From assembly GCF_014170375.1 (NCBI RefSeq), contig NZ_LZZW01000030.1, forward strand, positions 124,001 through 188,000: a stretch of 64,000 nucleotides of DNA. The letters run 5' to 3'. The notes below the pieces were generated by a model that did not search any database, was not told the origin of the DNA, and was given only the letters and a program-made list of their open reading frames with translations. Source of the DNA: Variovorax sp. UMC13. Its GTDB lineage: Bacteria > Pseudomonadota > Gammaproteobacteria > Burkholderiales > Burkholderiaceae_C. This document shows, piece by piece, positions 15,228 to 23,610 of the stretch. Both the position numbers and the translations under genes were made by a program. Position 1 is the first letter of the stretch, and each line of letters opens with the position of its first letter.

Positions 15228-17744
15228 ATGAAAATCGCAGTGATCGGCCACGGCATGGTGGGCCACAAGTTTCTCGAGCAGCTGCACGAACTGGGGCTCG
15301 AACGCGCCGAAGTCACGGTGCTCTGCGAAGAGCCACGCCCCGCCTACGACCGGGTGCACCTCTCCGAATTCTTTGCCGGCAAGAGCGCCGACGAACTCTC
15401 CCTGGTCGCGCCCGGCTTCTTCGAGCAGAGCGGCTTTCGCCTGCGCCTGGCCGCGCGGGCCGTAGCCATCGAACGCCGCGAGCGCACCCTCACCACCGCC
15501 GACGGCGAGGTGCTGCACTACGACAAGCTCGTGCTGGCCACCGGTTCCTCGCCCTTCGTGCCGCCGCTGCCCGGGCGCGACCGGCCGAACTGCTTCGTCT
15601 ACCGCACCATCGAGGATCTCGAAGCCATGAAGGCCTGCGGCGCGCGCTCGAAGCGCGGCGTGGTGGTGGGCGGTGGGTTGCTGGGCCTGGAATGCGCGAA
15701 GGCGCTGCGCGACATGGGCCTGGAGACGCACGTGGTCGAGTTCGCGCCGCGGCTGATGGCGGTGCAGGTCGACGAGGGCGGCGGGCGCGCGCTGCGCCAC
15801 GGCATCGAGGCGCTGGGCCTGCATGTGCACACCAGCCGCAGCACGGTCGAGATCGTCGACGGCGCGAGCGCGCGGCACCGCATGGTGTTCGCCGACGGCA
15901 CCTGGCTCGAGACCGACATGATCGTGTTCTCGGCCGGCATCCGCCCGCGCGACGAACTGGCGCGCCAGTGCGTGCTGGCCCTGGGCGCGCGGGGCGGCGT
16001 GGCGGTCGACGACCACTGCCGCACCAGCGACCGCGACATCTACGCGATCGGCGAATGCGCGGCCTGGAACGACCAGACCTTCGGCCTGGTCGCGCCCGGC
16101 TACGAGATGGCCCGCGTGGCGGCCCGGCACATCGCGGGCCAGCAGGACGCGGCCTTCACCGGCGCCGACATGAGCACCAAGCTCAAGCTGATGGGCGTGG
16201 ACGTGGCGAGCATCGGCGACGCGCACGGCAAGACGCCGAAGTCGCGCGCCTACCAGTACGTCAACGAGCACAAGCAGGTCTACAAGAAGATCGTGGTCAG
16301 CGAGGACGGCGCGCGGCTGCTGGGCGCGGTGCTGGTCGGCGATGCGGCCGAGTACGGCACGCTGCTGCAGCTGGCGCTCAACGGCATCGCCTTGCCGGCC
16401 GAGCCCGAGTTCCTGATCCTGCCCGCGAGCGACGGCGCGGCCAGGCCGGGCCTGGGCGTCGAGGCCCTGCCCGACAGCGCGCAGATCTGCTCGTGCAACG
16501 ACGTGAGCAAGGGCGCGATCTGCGCGGCCGTGGGCGACGGCGTCTGCACCGTCGCCGACATGAAGGCCTGCACCAAGGCCGGCGCCTCCTGCGGCGGCTG
16601 CGTGCCGCTGGTCACCCAGGTGATGAAGATGGCCATGGCCCAGCGCGGCATGGCGGTGAACGACCACCTGTGCGAGCACTTCCCCTACTCGCGCCAGGCG
16701 CTCTACCACCTGGTGCGCGTGGGCGAGATCAAGTCCTTCGCCGACCTGCTCGCCCGCCACGGCCACGGCCTGGGCTGCGACATCTGCAAGCCCACCGCGG
16801 CCAGCATCTTCGCCTCGTGCTGGAACGACTTCGTGCTCAAGCAGGACCTGGCCAGCCTGCAGGACAGCAACGACTACTTCCTGGGCAACATCCAGAAGGA
16901 CGGCTCCTACTCGGTGGTGCCGCGCATGCCCGGCGGCGAGGTCACGGCCGACGGCCTGATCGCCGTCGGCCAGGTGGCGAAGAAGTACGGGCTCTACACC
17001 AAGATCACCGGCGGCGCGCGGGTCGACCTGTTCGGCGCGCGCCTGGAGCAGCTGCCGCCGATCTGGGAAGAGCTGATCGCGGCCGGCTTCGAGTCCGGCC
17101 ATGCCTACGGCAAGTCGCTGCGCACGGTGAAGAGCTGCGTGGGCTCGACCTGGTGCCGCTACGGCGTGGACGACAGCATGGCGCTCGCGATCGAACTCGA
17201 GAACCGCTACAAGGGCCTGCGCACGCCGCACAAGATCAAGTTCGGCGTCTCGGGCTGCACCCGCGAATGCGCCGAGGCGCAAGGCAAGGACGTGGGCATC
17301 ATCGCCACCGAGAAGGGCTGGAACCTCTACGTCTGCGGCAACGGCGGCATGAAGCCGCGCCACGCCGAGCTGATCGCCTCCGACCTGGACAAGGACGCGC
17401 TGGTCAGGCTGATCGACCGCTTCCTGATGTTCTATGTGCACACGGCCGACCGGTTGCAGCGCACCAGCACCTGGCGCGACAACCTCGAGGGCGGCCTCGA
17501 CTACCTCAAGGGCGTGCTGCTGCAGGATTCGCTGGGCCTGGGCGCCACGCTCGAGGCCCAGATGCAGCACGTGGTCGACACCTACCAGTGCGAGTGGAAG
17601 ACCGCGGTCAACGACCCGGTCACGCGCCAGCGCTTCCGCTCCTTCGTCAACAGCGAGAAGCCCGACGAGCACATCGTGTTCGTCGAGGAGCGCGGCCAGA
17701 TCCGGCCCGCGCGCGCCGAAGAACGCGACACGGCCACGGCCTGA
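15228..17744 (+). CDS. nirB: Assimilatory/cytoplasmic NADH-nitrite reductase, large subunit
   Basis: 838 residues from ATG 15228 (AGGA site), the usual NirB length. In order: an N-terminal FAD/NAD(P)H oxidoreductase domain (IAVIGHGMVGHKF and GVVVGGGLLGLE nucleotide motifs), a BFD-like [2Fe-2S] domain (CSCND from about Cys421, then CTKAGASCGGC), then the sulfite/nitrite reductase repeats. Siroheme/[4Fe-4S] ligands are visible as CVGSTWC near residue 635 and CTREC near 677. The enzyme reduces nitrite to ammonium with six electrons from NADH in the cytoplasm. It heads the nirB-nirD-nirC-kinase operon. Confidence 0.97.
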   Translation: MKIAVIGHGMVGHKFLEQLHELGLERAEVTVLCEEPRPAYDRVHLSEFFAGKSADELSLVAPGFFEQSGFRLRLAARAVAIERRERTLTTADGEVLHYDKLVLATGSSPFVPPLPGRDRPNCFVYRTIEDLEAMKACGARSKRGVVVGGGLLGLECAKALRDMGLETHVVEFAPRLMAVQVDEGGGRALRHGIEALGLHVHTSRSTVEIVDGASARHRMVFADGTWLETDMIVFSAGIRPRDELARQCVLALGARGGVAVDDHCRTSDRDIYAIGECAAWNDQTFGLVAPGYEMARVAARHIAGQQDAAFTGADMSTKLKLMGVDVASIGDAHGKTPKSRAYQYVNEHKQVYKKIVVSEDGARLLGAVLVGDAAEYGTLLQLALNGIALPAEPEFLILPASDGAARPGLGVEALPDSAQICSCNDVSKGAICAAVGDGVCTVADMKACTKAGASCGGCVPLVTQVMKMAMAQRGMAVNDHLCEHFPYSRQALYHLVRVGEIKSFADLLARHGHGLGCDICKPTAASIFASCWNDFVLKQDLASLQDSNDYFLGNIQKDGSYSVVPRMPGGEVTADGLIAVGQVAKKYGLYTKITGGARVDLFGARLEQLPPIWEELIAAGFESGHAYGKSLRTVKSCVGSTWCRYGVDDSMALAIELENRYKGLRTPHKIKFGVSGCTRECAEAQGKDVGIIATEKGWNLYVCGNGGMKPRHAELIASDLDKDALVRLIDRFLMFYVHTADRLQRTSTWRDNLEGGLDYLKGVLLQDSLGLGATLEAQMQHVVDTYQCEWKTAVNDPVTRQRFRSFVNSEKPDEHIVFVEERGQIRPARAEERDTATA

Positions 17745-17751
17745 AGAAACC

Positions 17752-18096
17752 ATGAGCCATCCCGACACCCTCCACTGGACCGCCGTCTGCGCGGCCAGCG
17801 ACATCCTGCCCGACACCGGCGTCTGCGCGCTGGTCGACGGCGTGCACGTCGCGATCTTCCATGTCGCCGCGGCGCGGCAGTTCTTCGCCATCGACAACGT
17901 CGACCCCAAGTCGCGCGCCAGCGTGCTGTCGCGCGGACTGGTCGGCAGCATCGGCGAGCGCATCGTGGTCGCCTCGCCGCTCTACAAGAACCACTTCGAC
18001 CTGCGGAGCGGCGAATGCCTCGAGTTCCCCGAGCACTCGGTGCGCGCCCATGCGGTGCGCGTCGAGGCCGGCCGCGTGCAGGTCGCACTGAACTGA
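17752..18096 (+). CDS. nirD: Nitrite reductase small subunit
   Basis: 114 residues, starting 7 bases after the nirB stop. It has a Rieske-like fold (WTAVCAASDILPDTGVCALVDG, IGERIVVASPLYKNHFDL) but lacks the CxH ... CxxH cluster ligands, as usual for NirD. It forms the NirBD complex and is needed for NADH-dependent nitrite reduction. Confidence 0.95.
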   Translation: MSHPDTLHWTAVCAASDILPDTGVCALVDGVHVAIFHVAAARQFFAIDNVDPKSRASVLSRGLVGSIGERIVVASPLYKNHFDLRSGECLEFPEHSVRAHAVRVEAGRVQVALN

Positions 18097-18131
18097 CACC
18101 TCCTCTTATCCGTTTTCTCCAAGGATCCTTC

Positions 18132-18944
18132 ATGGCCTACCTCGCACCCGCCGAATTCGTGACCAAGATGGTCGACGCCGGCGAATCCAAGCTGCTGATG
18201 TCGACCCGCGACACGCTGATCCGCTCCTACATGGCCGGCGCCATCCTCGCGCTGGCCGCGGCCTTCGCCGTGACCATCACCGTCAACACCGGCAATGCGC
18301 TGGTCGGCGCGATGCTGTTCCCGGTCGGTTTCATCATGCTGTACCTGATGGGCTTCGACCTGCTGACCGGCGTGTTCACGCTGGCGCCGCTGGCGGTGTT
18401 CGACAAGCGCCCGGGCGCGACCTGGGCCGGCGTGCTGCGCAACTGGGGCCTGGTGTTCTGCGGCAACTTCGCCGGAGCGCTCACGGTCGCGGTGTTCATG
18501 GCGATCATCTTCACCTTCGGCTTCAGCGAAGCGCCCAACGCGGTCGGCGAACGCCTGGGCCACATCGGCGAAGGCCGCACACTGGGCTACTCCGCGCACG
18601 GCGCGGCCGGCATGCTGACCCTGTTCATCCGCGGCGTGATGTGCAACTGGATGGTCTCGACCGGCGTGGTCGCGGCCATGATGTCGACCACCGTGTCGGG
18701 CAAGGCCATCGGCATGTGGATGCCGGTGATGATCTTCTTCTACATGGGCTTCGAGCACTCGATCGTCAACATGTTCCTGTTCCCCACCGGCCTGCTGCTG
18801 GGCGGCAAGTTCACGCTGATGGACTACCTGATCTGGAACGAGATCCCGACCGTGCTGGGCAACCTGGTCGGCGGCCTGAGCTTCGTCGGCCTGACGCTCT
18901 ACGCGACGCACTACAAGACCGCGCCCAAGCGCGCCATCGGCTGA
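18132..18944 (+). CDS. nirC: Formate/nitrite transporter family channel
   Basis: 270 residues from ATG 18132 with an AAGGA site. Six hydrophobic helices are evident, with FNT signatures such as GFDLLTGVFTLAPLAVFD and the NWMV and GFEHSIVNMF segments that line the substrate pore. Placement directly after nirBD indicates nitrite (or nitrate/nitrite exchange) across the inner membrane, supplying the cytoplasmic reductase. Confidence 0.92.
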   Translation: MAYLAPAEFVTKMVDAGESKLLMSTRDTLIRSYMAGAILALAAAFAVTITVNTGNALVGAMLFPVGFIMLYLMGFDLLTGVFTLAPLAVFDKRPGATWAGVLRNWGLVFCGNFAGALTVAVFMAIIFTFGFSEAPNAVGERLGHIGEGRTLGYSAHGAAGMLTLFIRGVMCNWMVSTGVVAAMMSTTVSGKAIGMWMPVMIFFYMGFEHSIVNMFLFPTGLLLGGKFTLMDYLIWNEIPTVLGNLVGGLSFVGLTLYATHYKTAPKRAIG

Positions 18945-18951
18945 ACCGGTC

Positions 18952-20691
18952 TTGCCGCAGCCCGCGCCGCGCGTGACGCTGGGCCAGCATTCGCTGGCCG
19001 GCCCGCACGCGCCCAACCAGGACTTCCACGGCGCGATGCTGCCGCAGGGCGCGCTGCTGGCGGCCAAGGGCATCGCGGTGGCCATCGCCGACGGCATCGG
19101 CTCCAGCCGCGTGAGCCAGGTCGCGAGCGCGGCCGCGGTGCGCGGCTTCCTCGACGACTACTACGCGACCTCCGAAGCCTGGTCGGTGCGCCGCGCGGCG
19201 CAGCGCGTGCTTGCCGCCACCAACGCCTGGCTGCACGCGCAGACGATGCGCAGCGACGCGCGCTTCGACAAGGACCGCGGCTACGTCTGCACCTTCAGCG
19301 CGCTGATCCTCAAGGGCCGCGAACTGCACCTGCTGCACGTGGGCGATGCGCGCGTCTACCGCCTGCATGCGCAGGCGCTGGAACAGCTCACCGAGGACCA
19401 CCGCGTGCACCTGTCCGCGGCCGAGTCCTGCCTCGGGCGCGCGCTGGGCGCGGGCCCCAACGTGGAGATCGACTACCGCCACTGGAATGCCGAGGTGGGC
19501 GAGGTCTACCTGCTGGCCACCGACGGCGCCTACGGCGGGCTCGAGGCGGCCGCCGTCCACCGCGCGCTCGCGCGCTGCGGCGACGACTTCGATGCGGCCG
19601 CCGGCCTGCTCTCCCGCGCGGCGCACGAACGCGGCGGCGCCGACGACAGCACCGTGCAGCTGCTGCGCATCGACGCTCTGCCCGACGCCAGCGCGGCACA
19701 GCTCGCCTCGCAGCGCGAAGGCCTGGCGATCGCCGCGCCGCTGGCGCCACGCGACCGCTTCGAGGGCTTCACGCTGGTGCGCGAGCTGCACGTGAGCGCG
19801 CGCAGCCACGTGCACCTGGCGACCGACGACGCCACCGGGCAGCCCGTGGTGCTCAAGCTGCCATCGGTCGACCTGCGCGAGGACGCCGCGCACCTCGACG
19901 GCTTCGTGCGCGAGGAGTGGGTGGCGCGGCGCATCGACAGCCCGCATGTGCTGCGGGCGGCCCGCATCGAGCGGCCGCGCCGCCACCTCTTCGTGGCGAT
20001 GGACTACGTCGAGGGCCAGACGCTCGCGCAATGGATGGTCGACCATCCGCGGCCCTCGCTCGACAGCGTGCGCGGCATCGTCGCGCAGCTCGCGCGCGGC
20101 CTGCAGGCGCTGCACGGCCGCGAGATGCTGCACCAGGACCTGCGGCCCGAGAACGTGATGATCGACCGCAGCGGCACGGTGAAGATCATCGACCTGGCCT
20201 CGGCCCATGTCGCGGGCCTGGCCGACAGCGCCGAAGAACGCCGCGCGCTCGCCATCGCCGGCACGCTGCAGTACACCGCGCCCGAATACTTCACGGGCCA
20301 GGGCGGCAGCGCGCCCTCGGACATCTTCTCGCTGGCGGTGATCGCCTACCGCATGCTCACCGGCCAGCTGCCCTACGGCCTGCAGGCCTCGCGCGTGCGC
20401 TCGGCCGCCGACGCGAAGCGGCTGCGCTACACGCCGGTGCGCCATTTCCGGCCCGATCTGCCGGCCTGGGTCGATGCGGTGCTGCACAAGGCGCTGCAGC
20501 CGAACCCGGCCCGGCGCCAGCAGGCCGCGTCGGAACTGGCGCACGACCTGCAGTCACCGGGGGCGGAGTTCCTGCGCACGCGCACGCCGCCCTTGATCGA
20601 GCGCCATCCGGTGCGCTTCTGGCAGGGCCTGGCGGCGCTGCTGGGCCTGGCCGTCGTGGGCCTGCTCGCGCTGCGCGCCCTGGGGCCTTGA
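18952..20691 (+). CDS. PP2C-type phosphatase fused to a Ser/Thr protein kinase with C-terminal membrane helix
   Basis: 579 residues. The only credible start is TTG at 18952, 7 bases after nirC. Residues 1-240 hold a PP2C domain with metal-binding motifs NQD, ADGIGS, VGDARVYR, ATDGAYGG and DDSTVQ. Residues 265-525 are a eukaryotic-like kinase: the ATP-binding Lys in VVLKLP, catalytic loop HQDLRPENVM near 394, metal Asp in IIDLAS (DLA replaces DFG) and APEYF near 442. The glycine loop is poor in glycine. A single hydrophobic helix ends the protein, so the catalytic parts face the cytoplasm. Its position in the nirBDC operon suggests reversible phosphorylation linked to nitrite/nitrate assimilation; the targets are unknown. 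Confidence 0.93.
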   Translation: MPQPAPRVTLGQHSLAGPHAPNQDFHGAMLPQGALLAAKGIAVAIADGIGSSRVSQVASAAAVRGFLDDYYATSEAWSVRRAAQRVLAATNAWLHAQTMRSDARFDKDRGYVCTFSALILKGRELHLLHVGDARVYRLHAQALEQLTEDHRVHLSAAESCLGRALGAGPNVEIDYRHWNAEVGEVYLLATDGAYGGLEAAAVHRALARCGDDFDAAAGLLSRAAHERGGADDSTVQLLRIDALPDASAAQLASQREGLAIAAPLAPRDRFEGFTLVRELHVSARSHVHLATDDATGQPVVLKLPSVDLREDAAHLDGFVREEWVARRIDSPHVLRAARIERPRRHLFVAMDYVEGQTLAQWMVDHPRPSLDSVRGIVAQLARGLQALHGREMLHQDLRPENVMIDRSGTVKIIDLASAHVAGLADSAEERRALAIAGTLQYTAPEYFTGQGGSAPSDIFSLAVIAYRMLTGQLPYGLQASRVRSAADAKRLRYTPVRHFRPDLPAWVDAVLHKALQPNPARRQQAASELAHDLQSPGAEFLRTRTPPLIERHPVRFWQGLAALLGLAVVGLLALRALGP

Positions 20692-20694
20692 GCC

Positions 20695-21615
20695 CTAGCC
20701 CGCGCGCTTGGTGCGGATCGCCTTCGACACCCGCGAGCTCGGCTCGCGGCCCAGCGCATCGCTGATGTAGACGCCGGCGTCGATCAGCGCATCGAGATCG
20801 ATGCCGGTCTCGATGCCCATGCCGTGCAGCATGTAGACCACGTCCTCGGTCGCGACATTGCCCGTCGCGCCCTTGGCGTAGGGGCAGCCGCCCAGGCCGG
20901 CGGACGAGGTGTCGTACTGCCACACGCCCATCTCCAGGCTGGCCAGCGTGTTGGAGAGCGCCTGGCCGTAGGTGTCGTGGAAGTGGCCCGACACATCGTC
21001 GATGCCGTAGTGCCTGAGCGTGGCCTCGAGCGCGCGCCGCACCTTGTGGGGCGTGCCCACGCCGATGGTGTCGGCCACGCCCACGTGCTGCACGCCGATG
21101 CCCTTCATCAGGCCGGCCAGCATGTCGACGCGCGAGGGATCGATCTCGCCTTCGTAGGGGCAGCCCACGGTGCACGACATCGCGCCGCGCACATGGATGC
21201 CGCGTTCGCGCGCGGCCGCCACCACGGGTGCGAAGCGCTCGATGCTCTCGGCGATCGAGCAGTTGATGTTCTTCTGGCTGAAGGCCTCGCTGGCGGCGCC
21301 GAACACCACGATCTCGTCGGGCCACTGGCTGCGCGGCGCGGCGATGGCGGCCTCGAAGCCCTTCATGTTGGGCGTGAGCACCGAGTAGGTCACGCGCGGA
21401 TTGCGCCGCAGGCCGGCCATCACCTCGGCGTTGTCGGCCATCTGCGGCACCCACTTGGGGCTGACGAAGCTCGTGACCTCGATCGCGCTCAGGCCGGCGT
21501 CCTGCAGCCGGTGCACGAGTTCGATCTTGACCGCCGCGGGCACGGGCTGCTTCTCGTTCTGCAGGCCGTCGCGCGGGCCGACGTCGACGATCTTTACTTT
21601 GGTGGGGATGTTCAT
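20695..21615 (-). CDS. mvaB: Hydroxymethylglutaryl-CoA lyase
   Basis: 306 residues from ATG 21615. It opens with VKIVDVGPRDGLQNE (catalytic Arg/Asp) and contains GHFHDTYGQALSN and the signature GGCPYAKGATGN. It cleaves HMG-CoA to acetoacetate and acetyl-CoA, the last step of leucine degradation, in the cytoplasm. It lies downstream of the mccA part of the leucine operon, separated by two unrelated genes on the same strand, so it may or may not share the transcript. It converges with the kinase gene. Confidence 0.95.
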   Translation of the reverse strand: MNIPTKVKIVDVGPRDGLQNEKQPVPAAVKIELVHRLQDAGLSAIEVTSFVSPKWVPQMADNAEVMAGLRRNPRVTYSVLTPNMKGFEAAIAAPRSQWPDEIVVFGAASEAFSQKNINCSIAESIERFAPVVAAARERGIHVRGAMSCTVGCPYEGEIDPSRVDMLAGLMKGIGVQHVGVADTIGVGTPHKVRRALEATLRHYGIDDVSGHFHDTYGQALSNTLASLEMGVWQYDTSSAGLGGCPYAKGATGNVATEDVVYMLHGMGIETGIDLDALIDAGVYISDALGREPSSRVSKAIRTKRAG

Positions 21616-21662
21616 GGGCGTTCTCGTGGCGTTACAGGTTCAGCGGGCCATCGTTCTGGTCG

Positions 21663-22601
21663 TCAGTATCCGCGCTGGGGATCGACGACGCCGGCGATGC
21701 GGTCGAAGTCCCCACCCGCTTCGACGGCACGGATCTTCCCGGCGATCTGGGCGATCGACTCCTCGCGCTGGGTCCGGGCCGAGGCGTGCGGCGTGACGTC
21801 GATCTTCGGGTGGCGCCAGAAGGGGTGGTCGGCGGGCAGCGGCTCGGTCTCGAACACGTCGAGCGTGGCGCCGGCCAGCGAGCCGTCGTCGAGCAGCGGG
21901 ATCAGGTCGGCCTCGACCAGGTGGCCGCCGCGCGCCACGTTGATCACGTAGCCGCCGGGCCGGCCGCCGTGCAGCTTCTGCAGCGTCTCGCGCCGCAGGA
22001 TGCCGCGCGTGTCGGGCGTGAGCGGCAGCAGGCAGACCACGACCCGGCTCGCGGCCAGGAAGGCATCGAGCTGTGCGTGGCCCGCGAAGCACTGCACGCC
22101 CTCGATCTGCTTGGGCGAACGGGTCCAGCCCTTGACCGGGAAGTCGAACTGCGCCACCGCCTTCGCCACGCGCTGGCCCAGCACGCCCAGACCCATCACG
22201 CCGACCGGGAAGTCCTGGCGGACGTTGGGCTTGCGGTAGCTCCAGCGGCCGTCGCGCGCGTCGGCGGCATAGCCGTCGAAGTCGCGGAAGTGGCGGATCA
22301 GCGCATGGCACACGTACTCGGCCATCTGCACCGACATGCCGGCGTCGTCGAGCCGCACGATGCGGGCTTCCGGCGGCAGCCTGAGCTTGGTCAGCGCATC
22401 GACGCCGGCGCCGATGTTGAAGATGCCGCGCAGGCTGGGCTGCTGGTCCATGAAGGCCTGGGGCGGGGCCCAGACCACCGCGTGGTCGGCGGGCGCCGCG
22501 TCGGGCGTCCAGGCCGAGACTTCGGCATCGGGCAAGGCGGCGCGCAGGCCCTCGATCCAGGATTCGGGGCGGGTGTCGGTGAGGCAGACGGTGATTCGCA
22601 T
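21663..22601 (-). CDS. ghrA: Glyoxylate/hydroxypyruvate reductase A-type 2-hydroxyacid dehydrogenase
   Basis: 312 residues from ATG 22601. It has the D-2-hydroxyacid dehydrogenase layout: NAD(P)-binding GVMGLGVLGQRVA near residue 140, the NVARGGHLVE loop with catalytic Arg, and a C-terminal HPFW/TPHASA segment with catalytic His. The closest fit is the GhrA branch, which reduces glyoxylate and hydroxypyruvate with NADPH. It ends 47 bases before mvaB. Confidence 0.88.
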   Translation of the reverse strand: MRITVCLTDTRPESWIEGLRAALPDAEVSAWTPDAAPADHAVVWAPPQAFMDQQPSLRGIFNIGAGVDALTKLRLPPEARIVRLDDAGMSVQMAEYVCHALIRHFRDFDGYAADARDGRWSYRKPNVRQDFPVGVMGLGVLGQRVAKAVAQFDFPVKGWTRSPKQIEGVQCFAGHAQLDAFLAASRVVVCLLPLTPDTRGILRRETLQKLHGGRPGGYVINVARGGHLVEADLIPLLDDGSLAGATLDVFETEPLPADHPFWRHPKIDVTPHASARTQREESIAQIAGKIRAVEAGGDFDRIAGVVDPQRGY

Positions 22602-22637
22602 GGACCGAATCTTAGAGGGCCAGCCCTTGCCGCGCCT

Positions 22638-23552
22638 TCATGCGGCCTTGGCCCGGCGACGGCGCCACAGCACACGCGCCAGCCACCCCACGGGCAGCAC
22701 CACCAGCAGGAACCACGGCAGCACCGCCGCCGCAAAGGTGATCAGCGCGCCCACGCTCTCGGCGAGCACCGCGCCCGCATTGCGCAGCGCTTTCATCATC
22801 GGGTTGTAGCTGTCGCCGCCGCGCACCAGGGCACGTTTCGGCATGAACTGGATCTGGATGTGCTGCTTGCTGGTTTGCTGCCCCAGCACCTTGCGTTGCG
22901 TGGCCATGGCGTCGAGTTCGGCCTGGGTGTCCGACAGCGTGCGCTGGATCGCGAGCAGGTCGCTCATGGTGCGCTTGGTCACGGTGTCGCGCAGCATCAC
23001 CCGCAGGCTGTCGCGGAACTCGGTGCGATTGCGGATGCGGGCCTCGACGTCGATCACCTCGGCGGTCTTGTCTTCGCTGGTGGTGGTGTGCGAGACCACG
23101 TTGGCCACCAACGTCAGGCCGCCCAGCAGCTTGTCGACGTCGGCCGGCAGCACGCGCATCTCGAGCTGCGCGTTGCCGGGCTGCTGCGGCGTCTCGCGCA
23201 GCAGCGACGAGGACAGCAGTTCGCATTGCAGCGTGCCGCACAGGTCGCGCACCTTGGCCCAGGCATCGGCCAGCTGTTCGGGCGGCACCTCGACGTTCAG
23301 GTCCTGGCGCACCGCGAGGAAGCGTTGCAGCGGCGAGGCTTCGGCCTGGTCCGCCGATGCGGCCTCCTGCTGCACGCGCGCCCGCTTCTCCGCGCCGCCG
23401 CCGAAGCCCGGCGCGGCCATCATCGGCGCGGGCGGTGCGGCGGCGGGCTCGGCGAGCTCCGCGTTTCTTCGACCGCAGGCCGTCAGTGCGAGGGCCGCGA
23501 GAAGGGTCAGCAAAACCGCGCGGGCGAGGAACAGGGGCTGGCGATGCGTCAT
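22638..23552 (-). CDS. DUF4349-domain lipoprotein
   Basis: 304 residues. The signal peptide ends in LTAC with Cys26 of the lipobox, followed by an Ala/Pro/Met-rich linker. The middle matches DUF4349: a long coiled-coil stretch (VEARIRNRTEFRDSLRVML, LLAIQRTLSDTQAELDAM) between beta segments. A C-terminal transmembrane helix (residues about 275-295) is followed by a positively charged tail. It is an envelope protein of unknown role, located directly after mccA on the same strand. Confidence 0.85.
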   Translation of the reverse strand: MTHRQPLFLARAVLLTLLAALALTACGRRNAELAEPAAAPPAPMMAAPGFGGGAEKRARVQQEAASADQAEASPLQRFLAVRQDLNVEVPPEQLADAWAKVRDLCGTLQCELLSSSLLRETPQQPGNAQLEMRVLPADVDKLLGGLTLVANVVSHTTTSEDKTAEVIDVEARIRNRTEFRDSLRVMLRDTVTKRTMSDLLAIQRTLSDTQAELDAMATQRKVLGQQTSKQHIQIQFMPKRALVRGGDSYNPMMKALRNAGAVLAESVGALITFAAAVLPWFLLVVLPVGWLARVLWRRRRAKAA

Positions 23553-23610
23553 GGCGTCCTTGGAAAAAAGCAGTGGATGCCTCTGATACGTGCCAGCCTT
23601 GCGAACGGGG

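Noticed and set aside
15072..17963. A 963-codon minus-strand frame opposite nirB
   Set aside because: It runs antisense to nirB-nirD with biased composition and no motifs.
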